Source: Planctomycetota bacterium (GTDB lineage: Bacteria > Planctomycetota > Brocadiia > Brocadiales > Brocadiaceae). From it: a stretch of 64,000 nucleotides of DNA. The notes under the pieces were generated by a model that saw nothing but the letters and a program-made list of their open reading frames with translations, did no database searches and was not told the DNA's origin. Positions 43,160-53,252 of this stretch are shown here, in pieces; within the stretch, counting starts at the first letter, position 1, and every line of letters starts with the position of its first letter. The DNA is taken from NCBI GenBank assembly GCA_016235875.1, contig JACRII010000132.1, positions 1 through 64,000 of the forward strand. The letters are read 5' to 3'. Made by a program: the position numbers and the translations under genes.

Positions 43160-44464
43160 ATGGTAATAAAAGATAAGAAAAAAATAATGCTGGTTATCTT
43201 TATAGCGGCCTTATTGTTGAGAATAATATTTATTATCGGTATTGGTGTCGTCGTTAAAAATCCCTTACTGAAAGAGGATTTTGAATACGGCGTGATCGCA
43301 AGATCACTAATAAAGACCGGAAGATATAGTGCCCCCATACTGGAGGTTTCTGGACGAGGCGAACCTAAAAAAGAGACGCATAATTACAGACCAACTGGGA
43401 ACCAGCTACCGTTTTATCCTCTGGTGCTTGCCATGGTTTATTCTATTTCAAGTAACCAACTTTCATTCTGGGTTGTAACATTTTTACAGGCTATAATTTC
43501 TGCCTTGACTTGTATAGTTATTTACCTGATAGGTTTAAAGCTGTTTAATCGAAAGGCGGCAATGATTGCAGGAATAATATCGGTAATTTATCCATTATTC
43601 CTCATCCATACAGCAAGGATTGTTCCTGAGACATTTTTTACTTTTTGGCTCTCCTTAACAGCGCTCCATCTGCTGCTTTTGAAAGATGTCCCGTCGCTAA
43701 AGCATCAGTTAATTTCTGGTATTCTGCTTGGCATTACCCTTTTGAATTCGAATGTTATAGTCCCGGTAATTCCATTTATAGGCATATGGCTTTTCTGGTT
43801 AGCCGGTACTTGGAAAGAAAAGGTTAAGAGGGTATTGTTAGTAATGGCTACTGCATTTTTAATTGTTTCCCCATGGGTCATAAGAAATTATATTGTCTTC
43901 AAGGAGTTTCCTCTCATGAAAACAACATCGGGTATAAATTTATGTCTTGGCAATAATCCAAGGGCGACAGGCACTTTTTTCCTTCCAACAGGTGAACCTA
44001 TGGAGGACCTCATCCTGACGGAAGCATGGTACAAAGGTCATGCACTTTCCGAAACGAAACAGGATAAGATACTTTATGATGAGGCTATGGTGTATGTTAA
44101 AGAGAATCCTCAGCATTACGCAAGGCTTATTCTGAAAAGGTTTTACTATTTCACATGGTTTCCTCCAGACAATCTTCTTTCAAAGGAAGGCAGGCTTTAC
44201 AAAAAACTATTTAAAATACCATATGGTTTTATTCTCATGAGCAGTGCTATAGGAATCACTCTATTTTTGAAAAGGAATTCGAGAGATACATTCCTTCTGT
44301 GTGCAATCATTCTTTCTGTCGTAGCGCTGTATTCTATTTTTATAGTGGGACACGTGAGGTATAGAATGCCCATAGAGCCGTATATGATAATTTTTTCAGC
44401 ATACACAATAAACGCTATATTTGAAAAAACATCAGCACATTATTTCAAGAGAGGGCAGGAATGA
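43160..44464 (+). CDS. GT39/PMT-like membrane glycosyltransferase
   Basis: 434 aa. Multiple membrane helices with a first periplasmic loop containing DFEYGVIARSLIKTGRY, the acidic motif of ArnT/PMT-type (GT39/GT83) transferases that use polyprenyl-phosphate sugars. The UbiA/DPPR-synthase-like gene at 61519 could supply such a donor. The stop overlaps the start of the following damaged membrane-protein gene (ATGA). The 113-base spacer upstream is A/T-rich and without visible features. Confidence 0.88.
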   Translation: MVIKDKKKIMLVIFIAALLLRIIFIIGIGVVVKNPLLKEDFEYGVIARSLIKTGRYSAPILEVSGRGEPKKETHNYRPTGNQLPFYPLVLAMVYSISSNQLSFWVVTFLQAIISALTCIVIYLIGLKLFNRKAAMIAGIISVIYPLFLIHTARIVPETFFTFWLSLTALHLLLLKDVPSLKHQLISGILLGITLLNSNVIVPVIPFIGIWLFWLAGTWKEKVKRVLLVMATAFLIVSPWVIRNYIVFKEFPLMKTTSGINLCLGNNPRATGTFFLPTGEPMEDLILTEAWYKGHALSETKQDKILYDEAMVYVKENPQHYARLILKRFYYFTWFPPDNLLSKEGRLYKKLFKIPYGFILMSSAIGITLFLKRNSRDTFLLCAIILSVVALYSIFIVGHVRYRMPIEPYMIIFSAYTINAIFEKTSAHYFKRGQE

Positions 44465-45575
44465 AGGAGGATAAAAATAAAAACTTCCAATCATTAATTG
44501 CCGGCAAAACGACGTGGCTAACTTATACCTTGTTTCTGTTAGTTGCTTCAATAATGTCCTTATTCTTTACGACCCTGCATTTTACCCTCTGCAAAGAACC
44601 GGAAACCGTAACGTTATCCTCTCTAATTAACAATTCTGTAAATGTGCCAGTTCAATTCCGAGAGTTGGTTCCATGGATGGTGAATCTCTTATATAAGCGC
44701 AACCTGCCTTTTTTATATTCACCAATTATTTTATTTAAAGGTATTGATTTTTTGTCCGTATTTTTTTTGATAATTGCATTCCGTTCCTATCTCTCACTAT
44801 TTATAAATAATGATCGTATAGTCAGCCTATTTTCTCTTGCATTAATCTTCATCTTGCCATTCAATTACATTTTTTACAGCAAATCTTTTGGCGCTTTTTT
44901 GTATCCGTGGGATATGCCCTCAATCCTTTTCTTTACCATAGGTTTAATCTTAATCTATAGAAAAAACTGGTTTCTGTATTATCCTGTTTTTTTTATTGCA
45001 ACCTTTAACAGAGAAACTACTATCTTCCTGACTTTTATTTATTTCTTTACAGCCATTGAGAGGAGTAAAGAATCCACCTGCAGAGCAGGTGGCTTTGGGT
45101 TTACCCCTATAAGAGGATAAGTTTGCCCTTCGGGGTATCATTGCACCATTTGGTAGTGATTTCTGTCTAAATAAAATAACGACTATCTTATTTCATTGCG
45201 CTTCTCAGGTAACGGTTTGGATTATAATTAAAAAATTTATTGCTATTTTGTATGCTAACAATCCTGGGCATGGTTTGTTTTTAAATCAATTTTTAAATAA
45301 TTTAGCTATACTTTCAGATCCGCTCAAGGTAGGCCTCCTATTAAGCAATTTTGGTTTTATATGGATTGCAGTTGTCTTTTATTTTCGCTTTATTAAAGAC
45401 CATTTTGTAAAAAGATATCTCTTAGTAGTATTTCCATTTTTTTCGGAATGATGATTGTCGGAAATCTTGTGGAACTGCGGATTTAATGGGAACTAATTCC
45501 AGTAATTTTATCTGCATTTTTATTGATATTGAACAATTTATTTCACTTGGATATTCCACAATCAAGTGACAATAA
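44461..45575 (+). pseudogene. Multi-spanning membrane protein gene, broken by a palindromic insert and point lesions
   Basis: The first 200 residues (44461-45069) are hydrophobic and continuous. They run into about 100 bases of foreign DNA beginning with the palindrome CCACCTGCAGAGCAGGTGG (45074-45092) and containing stops. The gene's own sequence resumes about 45170 in another frame (TTILFHCASQVTVW ... YANNPGHGLFLNQFL). It is shifted again at the T-run about 45437-45443, where one missing T would restore the frame (FGMMIVGNLVEL). It then meets TAA at 45484 between RI and WELIPVIL, and ends at 45575. Probably once a glycan-related integral membrane protein. Confidence 0.8.
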
Positions 45576-45597
45576 TAAAAGTTAAACAGGGGGTAAA

Positions 45598-47520
45598 ATG
45601 AAAAAATTATTAATATTTGCTTTGTTTTTATTTGCAGTGCCGATATTGAATTTAAGGTTTTCAATACAAGTATTAGCACAAACACCTGGTGATCTGATCC
45701 AACCTGATGAGATTGCAAGAGTTTTAGGAGATGTTAAAAAGAAACCTACTACCACCGAGACTTTTGAGACAAGGTTAAGGGTTTTAGAGGCATGGATTAT
45801 ATTGTCAGCCAAATCTGGCAAGGGGGAAGAGATAAAGCAAACCGTATCGCCAGAAGCATTTAAAAATATTGTGAAACTCAAAAAGGATGGCAAAGAAAAT
45901 CAGGCTTTTAAGGCGACGGATGAACTTTTTCTAAAAATGGAAAAGGTCGGGTTGCCTGTGGCACCCGTAAGTGCAGAAGGCAGTCAGATACAGGGTAAAT
46001 GCGGCGATGGCATATGTGATGAATTTGAAAGAGCCCATCCAAATTTATGCCCTCAGGATTGTACCCCTGAAAAATCAACAGAATCTTCAGGTAGTCAGAA
46101 AACTACCAAAAAGCAGAAGGCATCACCAATGACAGCAAATGTGACAGTAGATTATACCAAAAAGCTTGGGAGTTTCAGTCCATATCTGTTCGGAATCAAC
46201 CGAGGGGGATTAGGAGCTGCCGCCGAAGCTGCCGCTTTAGCCGGCTTTAAATTCAGCACATCAGGCGGAGTGCCGCCAATGGCAAACCCTAAAGACGCCA
46301 ATGATCCATCTAATTATAGCTTCTTCCCGGCGATGGAGGGAGTGATTGCAGCTACTTTTAAGGCTGGAATGGAACCGCAGATAATTTTTGGAGCGTTGTT
46401 GCCCAATCAAGATATTGATCAACTTTCTATCTATGTAAAAAGAGTTGCCACGCACCTTAGGGATACAAAATGGCCAAACAACGGAAAAATAAAAATTATT
46501 CGTGTCGCCAATGAACCCGATAATCTTTATTTTTGGAAAGGTACTCAAGAGGATTTTTTTAAGTCCTATGCCGCTTTTGCAAAAGCATTGAAATCAGTTG
46601 ATCCTGGTTTTATTATTGATGCCGCCGGGTTTATGATTGGCGATATTGCAGATAGCCCATCATGGGTAAAACCATTCTTGTTATATATGAATAAAAATAA
46701 GGTTTCCGTCGATCTCTTTGACACGCATTTGTATTCGCCATTGCCTAATGATTTTTATAATCAATTCAAATCTCTGAAAGAGGAACTGGATAAATATCCT
46801 AATCTAAGCACCGTCTACGGTACTCCAAAACTTGCTTGTAATGAGTGGAATTTTATGTTAGATGATAACTGGACTGGTAAATATCACACTCAATTTGATA
46901 CAGCATGGAGTGCCAGTTACATGATTGCCGCTTTGATCAATATGATTGAGCAGGGGGTTGTCTTATCCATATCCCTAAACGAAATTAACCCCAGTATCCA
47001 TGATTATGGATTAGTGGACAGCAAAGGAAACGGCAAGCCCTCATATTATGCCTTTAAAGGTTTTAATCAGCTTGCAAACACCAATCGCTTATCAACTTCC
47101 GGTACTGACCATATGAACTTTGCCGCTATGAGCGGAAAAAGCGATAACGGCGTTATCGTCGTACTTTCAAACTATGATGTTAAAATGTATATGGATAAAT
47201 ACCACAAAAAAGAAACAACACCAACGCCTGGAACCCATATTATCTACACTTTGATGCCTTTCCGGTCTAAATATAATATTTATGTCTCCAAATACGGCGA
47301 ACCAAAGACTTATAATAAGTATAACCTTACCATAAACAATCTAACATGGAGTTCCTCGGACAAAGTCACCTATGAAAGATACATTGTGGATGACAATAAA
47401 AAGCTGGAATTAACAGAAACTAAGACCATGCCAGGTGGTAGCACCTTAACATTCACCAAAGACATTTCCGCGCCATCAGTGGAGGTGGTGAAGGTGTATG
47501 TTAAACGAAAGCAGTACTAA
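45598..47520 (+). CDS. Secreted clan GH-A glycoside hydrolase (GH39/GH51-like)
   Basis: 640 aa, preceded by ACAGGGGG. A signal peptide (about 1-28, ending VLAQ) precedes a helical region (about 30-130), a Cys motif CGDGICDEFERAHPNLCPQDC (about 135-157), a Ser/Lys linker, and a TIM-barrel glycosidase domain from about 175. The acid/base is probably E306 in ANEPDN and the nucleophile E416 in CNEWNF, the two-glutamate pattern of clan A. It sits inside an export locus, so it may trim the polymer or act during release. The exact GH family is not decidable by eye. Confidence 0.82.
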   Translation: MKKLLIFALFLFAVPILNLRFSIQVLAQTPGDLIQPDEIARVLGDVKKKPTTTETFETRLRVLEAWIILSAKSGKGEEIKQTVSPEAFKNIVKLKKDGKENQAFKATDELFLKMEKVGLPVAPVSAEGSQIQGKCGDGICDEFERAHPNLCPQDCTPEKSTESSGSQKTTKKQKASPMTANVTVDYTKKLGSFSPYLFGINRGGLGAAAEAAALAGFKFSTSGGVPPMANPKDANDPSNYSFFPAMEGVIAATFKAGMEPQIIFGALLPNQDIDQLSIYVKRVATHLRDTKWPNNGKIKIIRVANEPDNLYFWKGTQEDFFKSYAAFAKALKSVDPGFIIDAAGFMIGDIADSPSWVKPFLLYMNKNKVSVDLFDTHLYSPLPNDFYNQFKSLKEELDKYPNLSTVYGTPKLACNEWNFMLDDNWTGKYHTQFDTAWSASYMIAALINMIEQGVVLSISLNEINPSIHDYGLVDSKGNGKPSYYAFKGFNQLANTNRLSTSGTDHMNFAAMSGKSDNGVIVVLSNYDVKMYMDKYHKKETTPTPGTHIIYTLMPFRSKYNIYVSKYGEPKTYNKYNLTINNLTWSSSDKVTYERYIVDDNKKLELTETKTMPGGSTLTFTKDISAPSVEVVKVYVKRKQY

Positions 47521-47749
47521 GCTTCATTACAATGAAATGTTATAAGGTAAGGCAATTGCATTAGAGCCTCTTGCAAAAGGCTTTACCCCACAGAGTTCCC
47601 CAGGGGAGAGAATGATGAGAACGTGGATCATGTTTCTGGTGAAATCCTTTATCATTTTCGACCTTGATTTACCTGTATCAGATTGCAGTTTTGTAGGATA
47701 TACATTACAATATAGAGATTTGTCAATTGCTGAAACATCTGGAGCGAGT

Positions 47750-48715
47750 GTGAGTGACCCAAAGGATATATTAAGATGGCTTTATTGGTACCCTTTTCGG
47801 TTTATTATTCAAGCATTACCAATTAGGGTAGTTTATCTCATAGGGAATATAGAGGGTACTATTTTATACCATTTTTCAAAAAAAAGGTATAAATCCTTGA
47901 AATCTGCTTTGTCATCAGTTATAAAAAAGGAAGACCTTGCCACAAAAAATGAGAGGGGTATCATACGAGATGCATTGAAACTCTTCTGCCAGAATGAACT
48001 TGAAATGTTTTTATACGCGAAACTCAATACTTCACTCATAAAAAATATGGTTGTATGTGAAGGCCTGAGCTATATCAATGAGTCTCTAAAACAAGGGAAA
48101 GGCGTCATGCTCCTTTTCGCCCATTTCGGTGCAAACCAAATGATTATGCCAGCCATCGGTTACCGCGGTTACAAGATGTACCAGATGAGTGCGCCGCCGA
48201 CGGTATGGGTCGAAAAACTGCATAACAAAAAGTTTAGCTCTATGGGTAAGCGCGCATTGGATATAAGATGGGAGCAAGAACTTTCCTTGCCAGTTACCCA
48301 TATAAATATATTCGGCTCGTTGAAAGAAGCATTTGTATGTTTAAAAAGAAATGAAATCCTTGGTATCGCTATAGACGGAGGAGGGGGAAAATCCAGGGTT
48401 GCTGTGGATTTTCTTGGAGGGAACGCCCTTTTTTCAACAGGGGCTATAGAGATTGCAATGAGAACAGGATGCGTGGTCTTGCCGGTATTTATGATCAAGG
48501 GCAGGGATGGCAGGCATAGGATGATTATAGAGCCACCTCTTGAAATTATAAAAGAACGCCGGGAAGGCGCTGTTGAAAAAAACATAACGGCCTTTGTAAA
48601 AAAGCTGGAAGAATATGTGCTAACTTATCCATCTCATTATTTGAATTTCCTCGCATTAAGAAAGTTTATGGAAGATATTGACGGCATTCCATTTATTATT
48701 AAGAACGGAGGATGA
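47750..48715 (+). CDS. LpxL/HtrB-family acyltransferase (copy 2)
   Basis: 321 aa from a GTG at 47750 preceded by GGAG. The frame is open to an ATG at 47612, but those residues do not resemble the family, while the GTG start (SDPKDILRWLYWYPFR) matches the starts of copies 1 and 3. Motifs are LFAHFGANQM and IAIDGGGGKSR. It directly precedes the run of B12-radical SAM genes (3 bases from stop to the next ATG), which suggests the radical SAM enzymes and this acyltransferase serve one lipid-related pathway. Confidence 0.85.
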   Translation: MSDPKDILRWLYWYPFRFIIQALPIRVVYLIGNIEGTILYHFSKKRYKSLKSALSSVIKKEDLATKNERGIIRDALKLFCQNELEMFLYAKLNTSLIKNMVVCEGLSYINESLKQGKGVMLLFAHFGANQMIMPAIGYRGYKMYQMSAPPTVWVEKLHNKKFSSMGKRALDIRWEQELSLPVTHINIFGSLKEAFVCLKRNEILGIAIDGGGGKSRVAVDFLGGNALFSTGAIEIAMRTGCVVLPVFMIKGRDGRHRMIIEPPLEIIKERREGAVEKNITAFVKKLEEYVLTYPSHYLNFLALRKFMEDIDGIPFIIKNGG

Positions 48716-48718
48716 TGA

Positions 48719-50236
48719 ATGTTTAAAGTATTGCTTATTAAACCCCCTTATTCGAGACTCAAATGCTTGGGACAGTCGCCCTATTTTCCGCTCGGATTAG
48801 GTTATATTGCGGCCGTGCTGGAAAAAGCTGATTATGAGGTTGGGATATATCATGCTGAAACTCCGCGCAGCCCGGTTGAATGTATAATCGAAGACGAAGA
48901 GGCAATATTCCATCAGCGGTCTAATGCTCAGAATCGGTATTACGAAGCGGTCAATAACGATGACCATCCCGTTTGGAAGGAAGTAAGGCAAACCATTGAT
49001 GATTTCAAGCCAGATTTGGTTGGAATATCCGTACTTACCGTCGAAGTTCCGGCTGCACTGAAATTAAGTAAGATATGCAAGACATACAATTCGCAGATGC
49101 CGGTTGTGTGGGGTGGTGTACACCCAACCTTTCTTCCTGAGCAGGTTTTAAGATACGGTCCGGTTGATATTGTTGTAAAGGGGGAAGGAGAAATGACCTT
49201 CCTTGAAATTTGCAATAAACTAAGAAATAAAGAGAGAGACTTAAGTAGTATAACTGGCATTTCTTACCAGAAGGATGGAAAGATTTTCCATAATGGAGTA
49301 AGACCCCTGATAGAAGATATAAACAGCATACCATTTCCGGCTACTCACCTCATCTTGTATCCGGAATCATTTAATTACAAATCAATGGGAAGCATGATTG
49401 TATCGAGAGGTTGTCCGTGGCGCTGCACATTCTGCTCATCGAGACTTTTCTGGGAAAAAAAGTTACGCATGAGATCGCCTGAGAACGTTATTGATGAGAT
49501 AAAGGTTCTTAAGGAACGCTACAATTCAAACTATATCATGTTCTGGGATGACTCTTTCAGCGTACAAAAAAAGATCGTTACAAAATATTGTAAAGGACTT
49601 GTTGATGCAAATCTAAACATTAGATGGAGGACAGCAACCAGGGCCGACCTTGTGGATGATGAGACCCTGCAGTGGATAAAAAAAGCCGGCTGTGTAAAAC
49701 TTGAAATAGGCGTTGAGAGCGGCAGTCCGCGTATGCAGAAGATTATAGCAAAAGACGTAGATAATGACATCGTAAAAAGGGCTTTTAGCCTTATAAAAGC
49801 CAATGGAATAGCTACAGGCGCATTTTTTATGGCTGGTTTTCCAGACGAGACAGCCGAAGACATGGCACAGACATTTCAATTGATGAAAGAACTAGGTATT
49901 GAAGAAATAGCATACAATATTTTTGACCCGATGCCGGGAAGCGATGCGTTAAAAAGATGTGAAGAATTAGGTTTGGTGCCAAAGGATGCAGACTGGAGTA
50001 ACTTCCGGTTTTGGCCTGACAGCCATTTCATGATAAATATGACCAAGGAAGATTTTTTAGTAAAAGCAACGGAAATAGGTAAATGGGTCTATGCTTATAA
50101 TAATAGTTTTTCTGTAAAATTCAGGAAACTAAGGTCATTGATATGGTTCTATATCTTAAACGATCCGGGCACGCTGGTTAAAAAAGCGGTCCATTATATC
50201 GGCCGCCGCAATAAGGTGCACCGTTTAAGGTCATAA
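48719..50236 (+). CDS. B12-binding radical SAM protein 1
   Basis: 505 aa. The N-terminal cobalamin-binding Rossmann domain (about 1-150) has VVWGGVHPTFLPEQ and KGEGEMTFLE; the radical SAM domain has C232-x3-C236-x2-C239 (RGCPWRCTFC). The layout is that of class B cobalamin-dependent methylases (and of cyclases such as BchE). It starts 3 bases after the acyltransferase stop. GGAGGATGATG overlaps its start. The substrate is unknown. Confidence 0.93.
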   Translation: MFKVLLIKPPYSRLKCLGQSPYFPLGLGYIAAVLEKADYEVGIYHAETPRSPVECIIEDEEAIFHQRSNAQNRYYEAVNNDDHPVWKEVRQTIDDFKPDLVGISVLTVEVPAALKLSKICKTYNSQMPVVWGGVHPTFLPEQVLRYGPVDIVVKGEGEMTFLEICNKLRNKERDLSSITGISYQKDGKIFHNGVRPLIEDINSIPFPATHLILYPESFNYKSMGSMIVSRGCPWRCTFCSSRLFWEKKLRMRSPENVIDEIKVLKERYNSNYIMFWDDSFSVQKKIVTKYCKGLVDANLNIRWRTATRADLVDDETLQWIKKAGCVKLEIGVESGSPRMQKIIAKDVDNDIVKRAFSLIKANGIATGAFFMAGFPDETAEDMAQTFQLMKELGIEEIAYNIFDPMPGSDALKRCEELGLVPKDADWSNFRFWPDSHFMINMTKEDFLVKATEIGKWVYAYNNSFSVKFRKLRSLIWFYILNDPGTLVKKAVHYIGRRNKVHRLRS

Positions 50237-50280
50237 CATGCATCAATCAGTATGAATACTGTTGGAAACTCAAAATATAA

Positions 50281-50302
50281 ATTATAAGGAATAAAGGTAT
50301 CC
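50281..50302. repeat. 22-base direct repeat, copy 1 (copy 2 at 56068-56089)
   Basis: An identical 22-base stretch (ATTATAAGGAATAAAGG...) occurs just before B12-radical SAM gene 2 and again just before the acyltransferase remnant, 5.8 kb downstream. It includes the ribosome-binding region AAGGAATAAAGG of the gene at 50305. Confidence 0.8.
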
Positions 50303-50304
50303 CA

Positions 50305-51900
50305 ATGAAGGTTACATTAATAGCGCCTACTCCGCATGATATAAGCGCCTTTGGCGTCAGGAGCCTTTCCTCTTATCTCAGAGAAAACGGACACGATACC
50401 AGGATCATATTCCTTCCAGGAAGCATAGGCAAGTTGAAGGAGGAAGGCAGCTTTGTATATAAATACAGCGATAGGGTAATTCAACAGATAATCGAGATCT
50501 GCAGGGACTCGGACCTTATCGGAGTATCCTTCATGTCTAATTATTTTGACCGGGCCAAGCAAGTTACGGATAGCTTGAAAGGGAAATTGAACATCCCCGT
50601 AGTATGGGGAGGCATCCATCCCACGGCAAGCCCTGAAGAATCCATAAGGCATACCGATATCGTCTGCTTGGGCGAGGGCGAAGATACCTTATTGGAACTT
50701 GCTCAAAAGATGGAAAAAGGAGAGGATTTTTCTGATATTAAAGGGCTGTGGTTTAACAAGGGTGATCAAATCATTAAAAATAAACTGAGAGAGCCTTTTG
50801 CAGACTTAGACCGGTTGCCCTTTTTCGATTTTAGCCTGAAAGACCATTATGTATTTGATCCTGAATCCGACAGCATAGTGACCCTAGGTGTCGAAAGATT
50901 TAAAAATATTCTCCCTCGCCTCCCGCACCCAGACAACAGGCTTAAGATAGCTTACAGGACCATGACGGACCGTGGATGCCCTCATAAATGTTCTTATTGC
51001 AATATAAGCAATCAAAAAGAGATGTACGATGAGATGGGTTCCAAATATTTCCGGGCGCGGAGTGTGGGGAATTTTATAAATGAACTTGTCGAGAGAAAAG
51101 AGAGGTTCCCATTTATAGAGGCCATCCAGTTCTTTGACGATACATTCTTTGCCAGGCCTGTCCATGAAATAGAGGATTTCAGCAGGATATACAAGGAGAA
51201 GGTAGGACTCCCTTTTTATTGCCAGGGCAGCCCTAACACTATTACAGAGAAAAAGATGGAATGCCTTGTGAATGCCGGCATGGTATATGTGGAAATGGGG
51301 ATTCAGACCGGAAGTGAAAGGATAAAGCACCTTTATAACAGGAATGAGTCAAATGAGAAGATTATAAAAGCAACTGAATTGATATCTCGTTATCTTCCCA
51401 GGATACTCCCACCTGACTATCATATTATACTCGACAACCCCTGGGAGACCCAGGATGATGTGATGGATACTGTAAGACTCTTGATGCAGGTGCCAAAACC
51501 TTACGGACTGTGCATATCCAGCCTTGTTTTCTTCCCACAGACACCCCTCTACTTCAAGGCAAAAAAAGAAGGCCTTATTAAAGATGAGGTCTCCGATATC
51601 TATAGAAGGCCTTTTTACATACCTCCCAGGAGGACTTATACGAATTTCCTCATATACCTTCTGACGTTCCAGCATTTCCCAAAGAGGCTTTTAAACCTCC
51701 TGGCAAGGGATTCTGTTGTAAAATCTTTGTCACAGAGAAACCTTGAGTTTGCGTATAAAATCGGGTATAAGATCGGAGAAAAGATAAGGTTTTCCGCAAA
51801 AGGGATAAAGGTGCTTTATCATCGCGACTGGGAAAGGATAAGGCTTTATTTGCACAAGATAAAAGCAAATGATCCCCTGGTTGAAGGTAGGAAACAATGA
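50305..51900 (+). CDS. B12-binding radical SAM protein 2
   Basis: 531 aa. B12 domain with DLIGVSFMSNYF, VVWGGIHPT and CLGEGEDT; radical SAM motif RGCPHKCSYC. It is clearly a paralogue of the protein at 53249: both begin MK(V/I)TLI(A/S)P and share SAFGVRSLS- or TAFGIRTIS-type and IIFLP-type blocks. It has the long C-terminal region of this subfamily (to 531 aa). The stop overlaps the start of the decayed copy (ATGA). Confidence 0.92.
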   Translation: MKVTLIAPTPHDISAFGVRSLSSYLRENGHDTRIIFLPGSIGKLKEEGSFVYKYSDRVIQQIIEICRDSDLIGVSFMSNYFDRAKQVTDSLKGKLNIPVVWGGIHPTASPEESIRHTDIVCLGEGEDTLLELAQKMEKGEDFSDIKGLWFNKGDQIIKNKLREPFADLDRLPFFDFSLKDHYVFDPESDSIVTLGVERFKNILPRLPHPDNRLKIAYRTMTDRGCPHKCSYCNISNQKEMYDEMGSKYFRARSVGNFINELVERKERFPFIEAIQFFDDTFFARPVHEIEDFSRIYKEKVGLPFYCQGSPNTITEKKMECLVNAGMVYVEMGIQTGSERIKHLYNRNESNEKIIKATELISRYLPRILPPDYHIILDNPWETQDDVMDTVRLLMQVPKPYGLCISSLVFFPQTPLYFKAKKEGLIKDEVSDIYRRPFYIPPRRTYTNFLIYLLTFQHFPKRLLNLLARDSVVKSLSQRNLEFAYKIGYKIGEKIRFSAKGIKVLYHRDWERIRLYLHKIKANDPLVEGRKQ

Positions 51901-53252
51901 AGATACTGCTAATGACGCCGTTGACATCTTTTATTGAGAACCCTCCACGCATACCTGAGTAGGCCTTGGGTATATAGCCGCTGCGCTTAAAAAGCATGGC
52001 CATGAGGTATACATAAGGGATTGGAATATGAATCCATCAATTGAGGATTTTAGGCAATGGCTCACAGAAAAGAATCCTGATATAGTAGGCGTCAAAATAT
52101 TTACCAAGGATGTTAAAGCAGCGAAAGAGACTATTTCAATTATAAGGGTAACACTGCCTGATGTTCTGATTATAATAGGCGGTCCGCATCCCTCTGCTTC
52201 TGAGCCAGAAGAATTAATGGAGGACTTTAAAGAGAGTAACTTTGCTATGCGAGGAGAGGCAGAAATTAGTTTTCCGCTCTTATTGGAAAAAATAAACCAA
52301 TTCAAGGAAATACCTATAAGAGGTGAGGTCACGCATGAATATTTAACAGGAATAGCAGGTTTAGTATGGTGGTTTAACGATCAAGTCTTTCATAATCCCA
52401 TCTCTCTTATTGAAGATTTGGATACAATTGATTTTCCATGCTGGGAGATGATTAATCCGTCTTTTTACTCACAACTCGTAAATGTGAAGGTGACTAATGC
52501 ACCCATTATTACTACCCGCGGCTGCCCTGGTAAATGTAGCTTTTGTAGCGCTTATATGGTTAACGGGAGAAGAATACGATCTCGCAATGCAGCAAATGTA
52601 TTTAAAGAAATGTCACTGTTATACACACAGTATAATGTGAGAAGGTTCATGTTTACTGACAACTGTTTTACTGCACGAAGGGAAAATATGAAGGCACTTT
52701 GCGTCCTCATAATAGATGGGAAAATGGATATAGAGTGGGATTGCGTGAGTTATGAACGCCTGGATAATCTTGATGATGAAACCCTTCCCTAATGTACAAG
52801 GCTGGATGTAGAATGCTTCATATGGGAATAGAATCGGGATGTGAGAAAACCAGAAAAAAGATGAATAAAATGTGTTCGTTTAAGGAGATAGCCGAAAGGT
52901 TAAAAGCATTCAAGAGCATGGAATAGGCGTCTGGGGATGGTTTATGCTGGGGTTTCCTGAAGAAACAAGGAATGATATGAAAGAAACTATAAAATATGCG
53001 TTTTCACTCGGTGCAAACCTTATTAAATTTAGCATTGTTTTTCCACTTCCAGGCTCGCAGAATTACAACTACCTTAAGGAAAAACACGGCATTAAAAGAA
53101 TTGACTGGTCTGGTTTTGATATTTCCAACTCTCCCTATCCCATGAGTTATGTACCATCAAAGAAATTGTCAAAGACGAAAAAGATGCTTGATTACAGAAG
53201 TCATATATATAACAATATTAAGCGATTAAGGTATTTGTTTGGTGTGAAATGA
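51897..53252 (+). pseudogene. B12-binding radical SAM protein 3, decayed by three frameshifts
   Basis: The reading frame changes at about 51960 (a TAG follows PRIPE, then GLGYIAAALKKHGHEV resumes), about 52788 (TAA after DDETLP, then LMYKAGCRMLHMGIESG) and about 52910 (then EHGIGVWGWFMLGFPEET). Each is repaired by a one-base change. The rest is a normal family member with VIIGGPHPSASEPEE- and TTRGCPGKCSFC-type blocks. It still ends with ATGA overlapping the next gene, so the operon frame was intact until recently. Confidence 0.85.
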
